NCBI GenBank assembly: GCA_934157035.1
Contig: CAKPHG010000002.1
Span: 266,616-330,615, forward strand
Origin: an uncultured Clostridia bacterium
Lineage (GTDB): Bacteria > Bacillota > Clostridia > TANB77 > CAG-508
Length of the DNA stretch: 64,000 nt
Reading direction: 5' to 3'
A model generated the notes under the pieces. The model saw only the letters and a list, made by a program, of their open reading frames with translations. It was not told the DNA's origin and made no database searches. Position numbers and translations under genes: made by a program. Shown here piece by piece: positions 33,845 through 43,117 of this stretch (its first letter is position 1; each line of letters starts with the position of its first letter).

Positions 33845-34978
33845 ATGGAGAAAAAAACAAGAGTATGGACTAAGTGGCTGTATTGGTTTACATTTGCAGT
33901 AGCAGTAATAGTAGTATATAAAACAGTTGACAATATAGGTCAAATAACAAATTGGTTAGGGGAACTTTTAGGAATATTAGCACCGTTTGCCACAGGAATA
34001 TTAATATCATATATACTTTATATACCATGTAGCAAAATAGAATCAATTTATAAAAAAAGTAAGAAAGTAAAAATAATAAGCAAGAAAGCAAGACCTTTAA
34101 GTATTTTTACAGTATATTTGATTGTTTTGATATTAATAATTGTATTACTTAACTTTATTATTCCACCGATTATAAAAAGCGTTATAGATTTAACTAATAA
34201 TTTTACAAGTTACTATAATATTGCCGTCACGAAAATAAGCGAGTTACCAGAAGATTCGTTTTGGAAAACAGAAGTAATTACAAGAATAATTAAAGAGATA
34301 GAAAACATAAATGTAAAAGAAATAATAAATGTAGACAAATTATCAAATTATGCTCAAGGAGCAATAAATTTTGCAAGTAAGATATTTGATATTTTTGTAA
34401 CGGTAGTTGTTTCTGTATACATACTAAATAGTAGAACAGAAATATTAGCTTTTTTAAGAAAACTGGCAGGTGCAACATTTAGCAAAAAAATGTATAAAAA
34501 TTTAAATAAGTATTTTCATCGCACAAATGAAATATTTTTCCACTTTTTATCTAGCCAATTAATAGATGCTATAATAGTTGGAATAATAACATCTGTTGCA
34601 ATGAGCATAATGGGAGTTAAATATGCAGTACTACTTGGATTTATGATAGGTTTGTTTAATTTAATTCCGTATGTGGGAGCAATAATCGCTGTTGTATTAG
34701 CCGGAGTAATAACTCTTCTTACTGGAGGAGTTACGCAGACAATATGGATGCTTATAGTTGTTACAGTTTTACAACAAATAGATGCTAATATTATAAATCC
34801 AAAAATTGTGGGAGACTCTTTAAAAATAAATCCTATTTTAGTAATTTTAGCTGTTACTGTAGGTGGAGCATATTTTGGAATAATAGGAATGTTTTTAGCT
34901 GTTCCTGTTATAGCTGTTATAAAAGTCTTAATAGAAGATTTTATAGAATATAGGGAACAAAAAAATAAATCTCGTTAA
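33845..34978 (+). CDS. AI-2E family transporter (PF01594-type permease)
   Basis: A 377-residue polytopic membrane protein with about eight segments and the family arrangement: two N-terminal segments, a third at ~80-105, a long amphipathic region, then LGFMIGLFNLIPYVGAIIAVVLAGVITLL and NPKIVGDSLKINPILVILAVTVGGAYFGIIGMFLAVPV. The family name comes from TqsA; members export quorum signals or act as Na+/H+ antiporters, so the substrate cannot be told. GAAAGGAAA ribosome site. Convergent with the next gene through a shared terminator. Confidence 0.88.
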   Translation: MEKKTRVWTKWLYWFTFAVAVIVVYKTVDNIGQITNWLGELLGILAPFATGILISYILYIPCSKIESIYKKSKKVKIISKKARPLSIFTVYLIVLILIIVLLNFIIPPIIKSVIDLTNNFTSYYNIAVTKISELPEDSFWKTEVITRIIKEIENINVKEIINVDKLSNYAQGAINFASKIFDIFVTVVVSVYILNSRTEILAFLRKLAGATFSKKMYKNLNKYFHRTNEIFFHFLSSQLIDAIIVGIITSVAMSIMGVKYAVLLGFMIGLFNLIPYVGAIIAVVLAGVITLLTGGVTQTIWMLIVVTVLQQIDANIINPKIVGDSLKINPILVILAVTVGGAYFGIIGMFLAVPVIAVIKVLIEDFIEYREQKNKSR

Positions 34979-34998
34979 AAACGAGATTTATTTTTTTA
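34963..34998. terminator. Bidirectional terminator overlapping the permease stop codon
   Basis: AAATAAATCTCGT / ACGAGATTTATTT, a 13-bp perfect stem whose left arm includes the last sense codons, followed by T residues. Confidence 0.85.
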
Positions 34999-35562
34999 GT
35001 TCTTATTTTTTTTCTTTTTTATAATAACAGAAATTACTATAATAATAAGTAATAAAGCAATAATTGCAAATACACCTGGCCATCCAAGTATAGAGACAAT
35101 TTTACTACCTAGTGACATAATAATACCTGCTAATAAAACTCCTAATGTTACTGCGATAACGCTTGTTTTAAAATCTAAATTTAAAAATGAAGCGGCTAAA
35201 GTGCCTGTCCAAGCACCTGTTCCAGGAAGAGGAATACCTACAAAAATAAGTAATGCCCAAAAAATACCATTATTACCAGCAGATTTTTTTAATTTTTCTC
35301 CACCTTTTTCACCTTTATTTAAACACCAAGTGAAAAATTTTCCAATAAATTTTTTATCTTTTCCCCATTCAAGAACTTTTCTTGCAAATAAATAAATAAT
35401 AGGAACAGGAAGCATATTTCCTATAATTGCTATAGGATAATATAAAAATATGTTTAAACCTAAACTTTCTGCAATAGGAATAGCACCTCTTAATTCAACT
35501 ATAGGCACCATACTTACAAAAAATACTATTAGATATTTTACAAAAATAGGTAAAGTTGCCAT
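34996..35562 (-). CDS. Small multidrug export-type membrane protein (COG2426)
   Basis: A 188-residue membrane protein starting MATLPIFVKYLIVFFVSMVPIVELRGAIPIA; the ELRGAIP motif, then a basic cytosolic loop (~70-95), PLPGTGAWTGTLAASFL and a C-terminal segment ending in a poly-Lys tail define the family. The 'multidrug' label is historical and the substrate is unknown. The start is supported by AGGAGT. It is a single-gene unit on the minus strand. Confidence 0.85.
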   Translation of the reverse strand: MATLPIFVKYLIVFFVSMVPIVELRGAIPIAESLGLNIFLYYPIAIIGNMLPVPIIYLFARKVLEWGKDKKFIGKFFTWCLNKGEKGGEKLKKSAGNNGIFWALLIFVGIPLPGTGAWTGTLAASFLNLDFKTSVIAVTLGVLLAGIIMSLGSKIVSILGWPGVFAIIALLLIIIVISVIIKKKKNKN

Positions 35563-35743
35563 TTAAAAAACTCCTTTGCTTTAATAAAATTTTAATCTCA
35601 CATATTGTACTATAAGAAGAAAAAAAAGTCTACTATTTTTACAGAAATTTTAACCAAAAAGCTCTGAGCATTTTTAAGGTGAATTGAAGATAATCTAAAG
35701 AAAAATAAAAAATTAGGCAAAATATTACAATATGTAGAAAATA

Positions 35744-35771
35744 TTGACAAAATGTATTAAAAAATTATATT
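35744..35771 (+). promoter_or_regulatory. Promoter of the Tim44-like/SPFH pair
   Basis: TTGACA, 16-base spacer, TATATT (or TATTAT with 18). Confidence 0.6.
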
Positions 35772-35845
35772 ATAAAGATATAAGGCAAAAGCATAAAAAT
35801 ATTATGCTATGAATAAGAATTAAAAAGAAAATGGGAGGTGAACGA

Positions 35846-36766
35846 ATGAAAAAAATAAGAAAAATAGCTATTTTTTTAATATGTTTTATTATAATGGGAA
35901 TACATACAATAAGTTTTGCTGATGTTGGAAGTTTTGATAGATATGATAGTGGAAGCTCATCATCAGATTGGGGCTCTAGTTCATCAGACTGGGGTTCAAG
36001 TTCTTCAAGCTGGGATTGGGATGATGATTATAGCTCAAGTTCAAGTTCTGGTTCAGGTACTTTTGGAGTAAGTTTGGGAACAGTAATTTTAATAATAATT
36101 GTAGCAATAATAATAAATTCTAAGAAAGGAAAAGGACAACAAAATTACAATGCTACTGCAACACCAACTAGACCAATTCCAACAGTAGACACAAGTAAAT
36201 CACATATTTATGCAGAAACTATTAAGAAATTTGATCCAAATTTCTCAGAAGAAAAAATGTTATCATTTGCAAAAGATTTATTTGTAAAACTACAAAATGC
36301 ATGGACAGCAAGAGACTGGGAACCAATGAGACCATTTGAAACAGAAAGTCTATTTGAACAACACAAAGCACAAGTTCAAGGTTATATAGATACAAATCGT
36401 ATTAATGTAATGGATAGAATAGCAGTAAATTATGCAACTCTTTATAACTTCAGACAAGAAGGAGACAGAGATATATTAGAAATTGCATTAAAATCTACAA
36501 TGAAAGACTATATAATAGATGCAAAAACTAAACAACTTCTAGAAGGAAGCAAAACACAAGATAGAACTACAGTATATAAATTAACATTTGAGAGAAAAAC
36601 TGGTGTATTAACTCCAGAGGGAACAGCTAAAGTTAAAACAACAAACTGTCCAAACTGTGGAGCACCAACAGAAATTACATCTGCAGGAAAATGCGAATAC
36701 TGCGGAAGTGTTATAACAACAGGAGCAAACACTTGGGTATTATCTGGTTTAGAGCCACTAAGATAG
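35846..36766 (+). CDS. Membrane protein with Tim44-like domain and zinc ribbon (YdjH-like)
   Basis: I start at ATG 35846 because GGGAGGTGA lies just upstream; an earlier ATG at 35831 contains that site. The 306-residue product has a signal/anchor segment (~3-24), a low-complexity Ser/Asp/Trp tract with repeated SSSSDWG (~35-70), a second membrane segment (~80-93), a Tim44-like domain (~118-260: FDPNFSEEKMLSFAKDLFVKLQNAWTARDWE) and a C-terminal zinc ribbon with CPNCG and CEYCG. It precedes an SPFH protein that also carries a zinc ribbon, as in the Bacillus ydjGHI set, which sits beside the phage-shock homologue under sigma-W. A role in envelope stress is inferred. Confidence 0.8.
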   Translation: MKKIRKIAIFLICFIIMGIHTISFADVGSFDRYDSGSSSSDWGSSSSDWGSSSSSWDWDDDYSSSSSSGSGTFGVSLGTVILIIIVAIIINSKKGKGQQNYNATATPTRPIPTVDTSKSHIYAETIKKFDPNFSEEKMLSFAKDLFVKLQNAWTARDWEPMRPFETESLFEQHKAQVQGYIDTNRINVMDRIAVNYATLYNFRQEGDRDILEIALKSTMKDYIIDAKTKQLLEGSKTQDRTTVYKLTFERKTGVLTPEGTAKVKTTNCPNCGAPTEITSAGKCEYCGSVITTGANTWVLSGLEPLR

Positions 36767-36770
36767 AACT

Positions 36771-36889
36771 TTGAACCATTGGGGACGTTTCTTTTCGGTT
36801 CATCTGTCCCTTTCGGCTCAAGAAAATATTATTAAAATATGAACCTAAAGGGACAGATGAACCGAAAAGAAACGTCCCTAATGGTTCAA
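36771..36889. repeat. Large palindrome (50-bp arms) between Tim44-like and SPFH genes
   Basis: Arms 36771-36820 and 36840-36889 match at about 47 of 50 positions with a 19-base loop. Tips contain GGGGACG and CGTCCC. The left arm starts just after the stop codon and the right arm ends just before the next ribosome site (GAGGAGG). Confidence 0.92.
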
Positions 36890-36905
36890 AAGAGGAGGAA
36901 AAAAT

Positions 36906-38150
36906 ATGGGATTAATTAAAGCAGCAAAAGATGCTATAGGAAGTACATTACATGATCAATGGAAAGAAGCTATTCGTTGCGAAAACATGACAAATGATGT
37001 TTTAATGGTAAAGAAAACAACACCTACAGGTGTTATTACTAATAAAAGTGCAATTATAGTAGCACCAGGACAATGTGCTGTTATATATGATAACGGTAGA
37101 GTTATAGATGCTACTGCAGAAGATGGATTCTATACATTTGATAGTTCATCATCTCCATCATTCTTTGCAGGACAATTTGGAGCAGTATTTAAAGAAATGT
37201 GGCAAAGATTTACATTTAATGGAGCAACAGCAAAAGAACAAGCTGTATTCTTCTTTAATATTAAAGAAATTATGGATAACAAATTTGGAACACCTGCACC
37301 AATACCATTCCAAGATTGGTCACATCCAATTCCAAACCAAATGACAAATACATTAACTCCATTAAGAGTTCAAATTAAATGTTTTGGTAAATTTACATTT
37401 AGTATTATGGATCCAGCATTATTTATGCAAAAATTAGCAGGAACAGCTGATATATACAGAAAAGATCAAGTTGTAGAACAATTAAGAAGTGAAGTAATAG
37501 CAGTATTCCAAAATGTAACAAATGAATTAGGAACTTCAAAATATAAAGTACCAGTACTTGAAATGCCAAGTCAAACAGACGAAATTAGACAAATGATGGA
37601 TGAAAAGGTATTTGACGAAAAAATTCGTGAAAGAGGAATTAAAATAGATAGTTTCGCTGTAGAATCTGTTACTTTAGATGAAGAATCTGAAAAGAAAATA
37701 GATGACTACGAATTAAGTTCAAATGCTTATATGCAACAAGGAAAAATGGTTAGTGCATATTCAGAAGCTGTTAAAAGCGCAGCTGAAAACAGCGGAGGAG
37801 CAATGAATGGATTTATGGGAATCGGAATGATGAACATGAATACTGGAAATGTAGTTGGAGGAGCAGTTTCTGGACCATGGAATAATACTGAAAACAGTAA
37901 AATGGATTTAAGCAAACAAGAAGAAACACTAGAAAATAAAGTAGAAGAAACAAAAACTGAAGAACCAGCAGTTGCAGAAGAAGTAAAAGAACCAGTTTCT
38001 AATAAATGGACTTGTGATTGTGGAAGTGAAAATGAAGGAAACTTCTGTACAAATTGTGGATCACCAAAGCCAAGAATCTGTAAAAAATGCAATAGCAAAT
38101 TAGGAAAAGATTCAAAATTCTGTAGCAACTGTGGAGAAAAGGCTGAATAA
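36906..38150 (+). CDS. SPFH-domain protein with C-terminal zinc ribbons (YdjI-like)
   Basis: A 414-residue protein. Residues ~1-300 are the SPFH/virion-core-type domain (MGLIKAAKDAIGSTLHDQWKEAIRCENMTNDVLMVKK), which forms oligomeric membrane scaffolds; a Glu-rich linker follows (~335-365); two zinc ribbons end it (CDCGSENEGNFCTNCG and CKKCNSKLGKDSKFCSNCG). This matches Bacillus YdjI in both ends. No membrane segment, so it would associate peripherally, perhaps through the upstream Tim44-like membrane protein. GAGGAGG start site. A bidirectional terminator separates it from the next, convergent gene. Confidence 0.88.
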   Translation: MGLIKAAKDAIGSTLHDQWKEAIRCENMTNDVLMVKKTTPTGVITNKSAIIVAPGQCAVIYDNGRVIDATAEDGFYTFDSSSSPSFFAGQFGAVFKEMWQRFTFNGATAKEQAVFFFNIKEIMDNKFGTPAPIPFQDWSHPIPNQMTNTLTPLRVQIKCFGKFTFSIMDPALFMQKLAGTADIYRKDQVVEQLRSEVIAVFQNVTNELGTSKYKVPVLEMPSQTDEIRQMMDEKVFDEKIRERGIKIDSFAVESVTLDEESEKKIDDYELSSNAYMQQGKMVSAYSEAVKSAAENSGGAMNGFMGIGMMNMNTGNVVGGAVSGPWNNTENSKMDLSKQEETLENKVEETKTEEPAVAEEVKEPVSNKWTCDCGSENEGNFCTNCGSPKPRICKKCNSKLGKDSKFCSNCGEKAE

Positions 38151-38169
38151 AAACTAAATATAAAGTAAA

Positions 38170-38202
38170 CAAAAAAGCAAGAGAAAGATCTCTTGCTTTT
38201 TG
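38170..38202. terminator. Bidirectional terminator between SPFH gene and orphan gene
   Basis: AAAAAGCAAGAGA / TCTCTTGCTTTTT, a 13-bp perfect stem between convergent genes. Confidence 0.88.
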
Positions 38203-38218
38203 TTATGAAAAAAGAAAT

Positions 38219-38788
38219 TTAAAACAGTATGGGCTTACAAACAAATCCTGCAAACATCTCAAAATTCTTAGGATAAGGTAGATTGCATAAGTCTTCAAAA
38301 AGAGGGAGTAATCTTGCACAACTCTTAGAAGGAGTTTTCCAGTCTACAAAAAATTGCTGGTGCCTTCCTACCATATCTTTCAAAATTACAAGATTATCTT
38401 TTTGAAAAACTATTTTTCCTGCTACAGCTTTACCGGAGTCGGTGGAGCCAAACAAAATTAATCTACCTGAGTCGAAACGATCAATATTCCATAAAGAAAT
38501 TATAGGAATATTATTTTCTTTTGCTTCTAAGAAATCTACGTAATCTGTGTTCATGTCTTTTAAAATATAGCATGTACCAGACTTCGTTGTTACAGTAGAA
38601 CCAGACATAGAAACTACTGGCGAAGTAGTAATAAAAGACCCATTTTCAAGCTCTTTGCCGGTTACACTACCTACTAAGCAAAAAAGTTCTTTACTACATC
38701 TGTAATCTACAAACCGAATTTTGTTTTGCCCTTCCACAAAATAGTAATCATCGATAACTGCAACTTCATACATATTTTCTCTTTCCAT
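38219..38788 (-). CDS. Orphan protein of unknown function
   Basis: A 189-residue soluble protein on the minus strand, with AGGAGG eight bases before the ATG. No signal peptide, no membrane segment and no motif I know. The N-terminal ~95 residues look beta-rich (YEVAVIDDYYFVEGQNKIRFVDY...), with Gly/Ser/Thr turns SMSGSTVTTKSGT. Four Cys are spread through it. Codon use is like the neighbours. It is transcribed away from rpoB and convergent with the SPFH gene. I can assign no function. Confidence 0.6.
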   Translation of the reverse strand: MERENMYEVAVIDDYYFVEGQNKIRFVDYRCSKELFCLVGSVTGKELENGSFITTSPVVSMSGSTVTTKSGTCYILKDMNTDYVDFLEAKENNIPIISLWNIDRFDSGRLILFGSTDSGKAVAGKIVFQKDNLVILKDMVGRHQQFFVDWKTPSKSCARLLPLFEDLCNLPYPKNFEMFAGFVCKPILF

Positions 38789-39214
38789 TTTTTATCCTCC
38801 TAAAAAATAAATTTTTATAAAAAGTACACACCTGAAGAAAAAAGGAGTGTTTATTAATGTGATATACATAATTATACCATATTTTTTGAAAAAAGTAAAA
38901 TTAATAAAAAATGTTAATAAAATTGGGGTCAAAGTATTGACAAGCCTAGAAAAAGTGAAGTATACTTAAATGGTATAAGCAAATTTTTGTCTTACAAAAG
39001 AATTAAACTATGGAAATTTTATTAAAAAGAAGAGGAATTGTTTTATTTTATCTTACAGAGAGCTTAATTTTAGTAAGCAGCAAAGTTAAGATTTTTGTAA
39101 AAAATATAAACAAGAAGGACTTCTTTTTACCTATAAATTTTATTCACAAAAGCGCATTATAAATAATGCTAAATTTTTAAGTCTGCTTTAATTTCAATAT
39201 AGGGGTGATTTGTT
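38789..39214 (+). other. rpoB upstream region with promoter and 248-base leader
   Basis: 426 bases. 38789-38936 is A/T-rich and contains the ribosome site of the minus-strand orphan gene. A promoter sits at 38937-38966. The leader 38967-39214 has small hairpins (GCTTA/TAAGC about 39062-39078; GCATTA-TAAA-TAATGC at 39154-39169) and a 50-codon open frame (39010-39162) without a ribosome site, which I do not consider a gene. No ribosomal protein gene precedes rpoB. Confidence 0.55.
38937..38966 (+). promoter_or_regulatory. Sigma-A promoter of rpoBC
   Basis: TTGACA, 18-base spacer, TATACT. Confidence 0.8.
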
Positions 39215-42200
39215 TTGATAAAAGATATCAAACACGAAAAATGCACACGTAAAACGTTTGCAAAAATTGGCGATTTTATAGAAATGCCAAACTTAATTAA
39301 AGTCCAAAAAGACTCTTACGATTGGTTTATTGAAGAAGGTTTAGGAGAAGTATTACATGATATTTCACCAATTGTAGACTACTCAGGAAATTTAGTTCTT
39401 GAATTTTTCGATTATTACATGGAAGACAAAACAAAGTATACTGTAGAAGAAGCAAAAGAGAGAGATGCTACTTATTCTGCAAGATTACATGTTAAAGTTC
39501 GTTTAATTAACCGTGAAACAGGAGAAATTAAAGAACAAGAAATTTACTTAGGTGATTTCCCACTTATGACAGAGAGTGGTACATTTATTATCAATGGTGC
39601 AGAAAGAGTTGTAGTTAGCCAATTAGTACGTTCACCAGGATGCTATTATGACTTTGAATTTGACAAAACAGGTAAAAAAATATTTACATCAACTGTTATG
39701 CCAATTCGTGGTGCTTGGATAGAGTACGAAACAGATGGAAACGATGTGTTCTGGGCAAGAGTTGACAGAACAAGAAAAATACCTGTTACTTGCTTATTAA
39801 GAGCTATAGGTTTAGCAACAGATGAACAAATTATAGAATTATTTGGAGAAGAAGCAAAACTTACTGCAACAATTCAAAAAGATACTATTAAAACACCTGA
39901 AGAGGCTTTAATTGAAATTTATAAGAAATTAAGACCAGGTGAACTTCCAACTGTAGATGCTGCAAGAAACTTATTTAATGGATTATTCTTTGACGAAAGA
40001 AGATATGATTTAGCAAAAGTTGGTCGTTATAAATTTAATAAAAAATTAAGTCTAGCTTCTAGAATTGCTGGAAAAGTAGCTTTTGAAGATATTATAGATC
40101 CTTTAACAGGTGAAGTATTAGTAGAAAAAGACACAGTTATTTCTAAAGAAATAGCAGAAGATATTCAAAATACTGGATTAAATATTGTTGATGTTAAAGT
40201 AGGAGACAAGAAAGTTAGAATTATAGGAAATGGAACAGTAAATATCCACAAATTTGTAACAGATGTTGATATCTCTGATTTGCATTTTAAAGAAGAAGTT
40301 AATTATGGAGTGTTAAAATCTATATTAGATACAACTGATAAAAAAGATTTACACAAAGTATTAGAAGAAAGAAAAGAAGAATTAATACCAAAACACATTA
40401 CAAACGAAGATATTATAGCTTCAATTAGTTATTTATTAAACTTAGATCATGGTTTAGGTGTAATAGATGATATAGACCACTTAGGAAATAGACGTATAAG
40501 ATGTGTTGGTGAGTTATTACAAAATCAATTTAGAATTGGTTTAACAAGATTAGAAAGAGTTGTTCGTGAAAGAATGACAATTCAAGACTTAGATGTAGTA
40601 ACACCACAAACATTAATTAATACAAAACCAATTACATCATCTATTAGAGAATTCTTTGGAAGCTCTCAATTATCACAATTTATGGATCAAACAAACCCAT
40701 TATCAGAGCTTACACATAAAAGAAGAATTTCAGCATTAGGACCTGGTGGACTTTCTCGTGAAAGAGCAGGTTTCGAAGTACGTGATATTCACTATACTCA
40801 CTATGGAAGACTTTGCCCAGTAGAATCTCCAGAAGGACCAAACATTGGACTTATTTCTGCATTATCATCTTTTGCTGTTATTAACGAATATGGATTTATT
40901 GAAACACCATATAGAAAAGTTGTAGATGGAAAAGTTACAGATATTGTAGAATATATGCCAGCTGATGAAGAAGATAATTATATTATAGCTCAAGCTTCAG
41001 AACCTTTAGATGAAGAAGGAAGATTTTTAAATAAGAGAATTCGTGTACGTCATAAAGAAGAAATTACAGAAGTTGATCCAAGTCAAGTTGACTATGTAGA
41101 CGTTTCTCCAAAACAATTAGTTTCTGTTGCAGCAGCAATGATACCATTCTTAGAGCACGACGATGTTAAGCGTTCACTTATGGGTTCTAACATGCAACGT
41201 CAAGCAGTGCCATTACTTATACCAGAAGCTCCAATAGTTGGAACAGGTATAGAATACAGAGCAGCAAAAGACTCTGGAACTACAGTTACAGCAATTAATG
41301 AAGGTATTGTAGAAAAAGTAACAGCAGACGAAGTAAAAGTTCGTAATAAAAAGAATGAAATAGATACATATAAATTACGTAAGTTCAAGAGAACAAATGG
41401 TGGTACATGTATTAACCAAAGACCAGTTGTAACAAGAGGAGAAAAAGTTAAAGTAGGAGACATTTTAGCAGATGGTCCATCTACAAAAAATGGAGAAATG
41501 GCTTTAGGAAGAAATGTTTTAATAGCTTTCACAACTTGGGAAGGTTACAACTACGAAGACGCGGTATTAATTAGCGAAAGATTAGTTAAAGAAGATGTTT
41601 ATACATCAATACATATTGAAGAATACGATTGCGAATGCCGTGATACAAAATTAGGTCCAGAAGAAATTACTCGTGATATACCAAATGTCGGAGATGATAT
41701 CTTAAAAGATCTAGATGAAAACGGTATTATAAGAATAGGTGCAGAAGTAAGACCTGGAGATATATTAGTAGGTAAAGTTACTCCAAAAGGAGAAACAGAA
41801 CTTACAGCAGAAGAAAGATTACTTCGTGCTATATTTGGAGAAAAAGCAAGAGAAGTTAGAGATACATCTTTAAGAGTTCCACATGGTGAAGCAGGAACAA
41901 TAGTAGATGTTAAAATCTTTACTAGAGACAATTCAGATGAATTAGGACCTGGTGTTAACCAAGTAATTCGTTGCTATATTGCAACAAAGAGAAAAATCTC
42001 TGTTGGTGATAAAATGTCTGGTAGACATGGTAACAAAGGTGTTATTTCAAGAATACTTCCAGTAGAAGATATGCCATTCTTAGAAGATGGTACACCAGTA
42101 GATATAGTATTAAACCCACAAGGTATTCCTTCTCGTATGAACTTAGGTCAAGTTCTAGAAGTTCACTTAGGTATGGCAGCAAAAGCTTTAGGATGGAATG

Positions 42201-42931
42201 TTGCAACACCAGTATTCGATGGTGCTACAGACGAAGAAATTAAAGAGCTATTGTCAGAAGCAGGTTTAAGAACAGACGGAAAAACAACATTATATGATGG
42301 ACGTACTGGTGAAAAATTTGATAACCCAGTAACTGTTGGTGTAATGTATATGCTTAAACTACATCACTTAGTAGATGATAAAATACATGCTCGTTCAACT
42401 GGACCATATTCATTAGTTACACAACAACCTTTAGGAGGTAAAGCACAATTTGGTGGACAACGTTTTGGTGAAATGGAAGTTTGGGCATTAGAGGCTTATG
42501 GTGCAGCTTACACACTTCAAGAAATGATAACAGTTAAATCTGATGATGTTGTAGGACGTGTTAAAACTTATGAAGCTATTGTTAAAGGTGAGAATGTTCC
42601 TGAACCAGGAGTTCCAGAGAGCTTTAAAGTATTAGTTAAAGAACTTCAAGCATTAGGACTAGATATTCGTTTATATTCAGAAGATAATAAAGAACTAGAA
42701 TTAAAAGAAAATATAGACGAAGGAATAGATTATGAAGACGCTAAAGTTGGAGAAAATGTAGTAGATGAGGCAGAATTAGAAGACAGTTACATAGAGGCAG
42801 ATGAAGATGCAGAAGATAATCTTATAGACACAGATGAATCAGATGATTTATTCATAGGATTAGATGATGAAGAAGATTTATTTGATACAGATTTAGCAGA
42901 AGATAACTTAGATAATGATGGGTTAGAATAA
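39215..42931 (+). CDS. rpoB: DNA-directed RNA polymerase beta subunit
   Basis: A 1238-residue core RNA polymerase subunit. Start is TTG, eight bases after AGGGGTGA. Conserved regions are all present, including the rifampicin region [39 protein letters not shown], the [15 protein letters not shown] motif with its active-centre lysines, and [27 protein letters not shown] near the end. In the rifampicin cluster the usual Asp, His, Arg and Ser residues of a sensitive enzyme are all present. After that the protein continues as an ~80-residue strongly acidic tail ([12 protein letters not shown]... to DNDGLE), longer than in Bacillus. rpoC follows after a leader of 186 bases. Confidence 0.98.
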   Translation: MIKDIKHEKCTRKTFAKIGDFIEMPNLIKVQKDSYDWFIEEGLGEVLHDISPIVDYSGNLVLEFFDYYMEDKTKYTVEEAKERDATYSARLHVKVRLINRETGEIKEQEIYLGDFPLMTESGTFIINGAERVVVSQLVRSPGCYYDFEFDKTGKKIFTSTVMPIRGAWIEYETDGNDVFWARVDRTRKIPVTCLLRAIGLATDEQIIELFGEEAKLTATIQKDTIKTPEEALIEIYKKLRPGELPTVDAARNLFNGLFFDERRYDLAKVGRYKFNKKLSLASRIAGKVAFEDIIDPLTGEVLVEKDTVISKEIAEDIQNTGLNIVDVKVGDKKVRIIGNGTVNIHKFVTDVDISDLHFKEEVNYGVLKSILDTTDKKDLHKVLEERKEELIPKHITNEDIIASISYLLNLDHGLGVIDDIDHLGNRRIRCVGELLQNQFRIGLTRLERVVRERMTIQDLDVVTPQTLINTKPITSSIREFFGSSQLSQFMDQTNPLSELTHKRRISALGPGGLSRERAGFEVRDIHYTHYGRLCPVESPEGPNIGLISALSSFAVINEYGFIETPYRKVVDGKVTDIVEYMPADEEDNYIIAQASEPLDEEGRFLNKRIRVRHKEEITEVDPSQVDYVDVSPKQLVSVAAAMIPFLEHDDVKRSLMGSNMQRQAVPLLIPEAPIVGTGIEYRAAKDSGTTVTAINEGIVEKVTADEVKVRNKKNEIDTYKLRKFKRTNGGTCINQRPVVTRGEKVKVGDILADGPSTKNGEMALGRNVLIAFTTWEGYNYEDAVLISERLVKEDVYTSIHIEEYDCECRDTKLGPEEITRDIPNVGDDILKDLDENGIIRIGAEVRPGDILVGKVTPKGETELTAEERLLRAIFGEKAREVRDTSLRVPHGEAGTIVDVKIFTRDNSDELGPGVNQVIRCYIATKRKISVGDKMSGRHGNKGVISRILPVEDMPFLEDGTPVDIVLNPQGIPSRMNLGQVLEVHLGMAAKALGWNVATPVFDGATDEEIKELLSEAGLRTDGKTTLYDGRTGEKFDNPVTVGVMYMLKLHHLVDDKIHARSTGPYSLVTQQPLGGKAQFGGQRFGEMEVWALEAYGAAYTLQEMITVKSDDVVGRVKTYEAIVKGENVPEPGVPESFKVLVKELQALGLDIRLYSEDNKELELKENIDEGIDYEDAKVGENVVDEAELEDSYIEADEDAEDNLIDTDESDDLFIGLDDEEDLFDTDLAEDNLDNDGLE

Positions 42932-42937
42932 AAATTA

Positions 42938-42973
42938 CAATTAGGGACATCTAAAAAATGTTGTCCCTAATTG
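42938..42973 (+). repeat. Palindrome in the rpoB-rpoC gap
   Basis: CAATTAGGGACA / TGTCCCTAATTG, 12-bp perfect arms with a 12-base loop, six bases after the rpoB stop. It lacks a strong T-run and rpoC probably remains cotranscribed. The AGGGAC tip is shared with the larger palindromes. Confidence 0.75.
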
Positions 42974-43117
42974 AAAAAATTAACAATAATAAAAATATAA
43001 TTAAATAAATTTTAAAAAGATTAAAGACGACATTTAAATTTGCACCAGCAGTGGTTAGAACTTTAAATCTGTTTTAAAATTACCCAACAAATTAATAAAT
43101 AGGGGGCTAATTAAAAA

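Noticed and set aside
39010..39162. 50-codon open frame in the rpoB leader
   Set aside because: ATG without a ribosome site, and no recognisable protein features.
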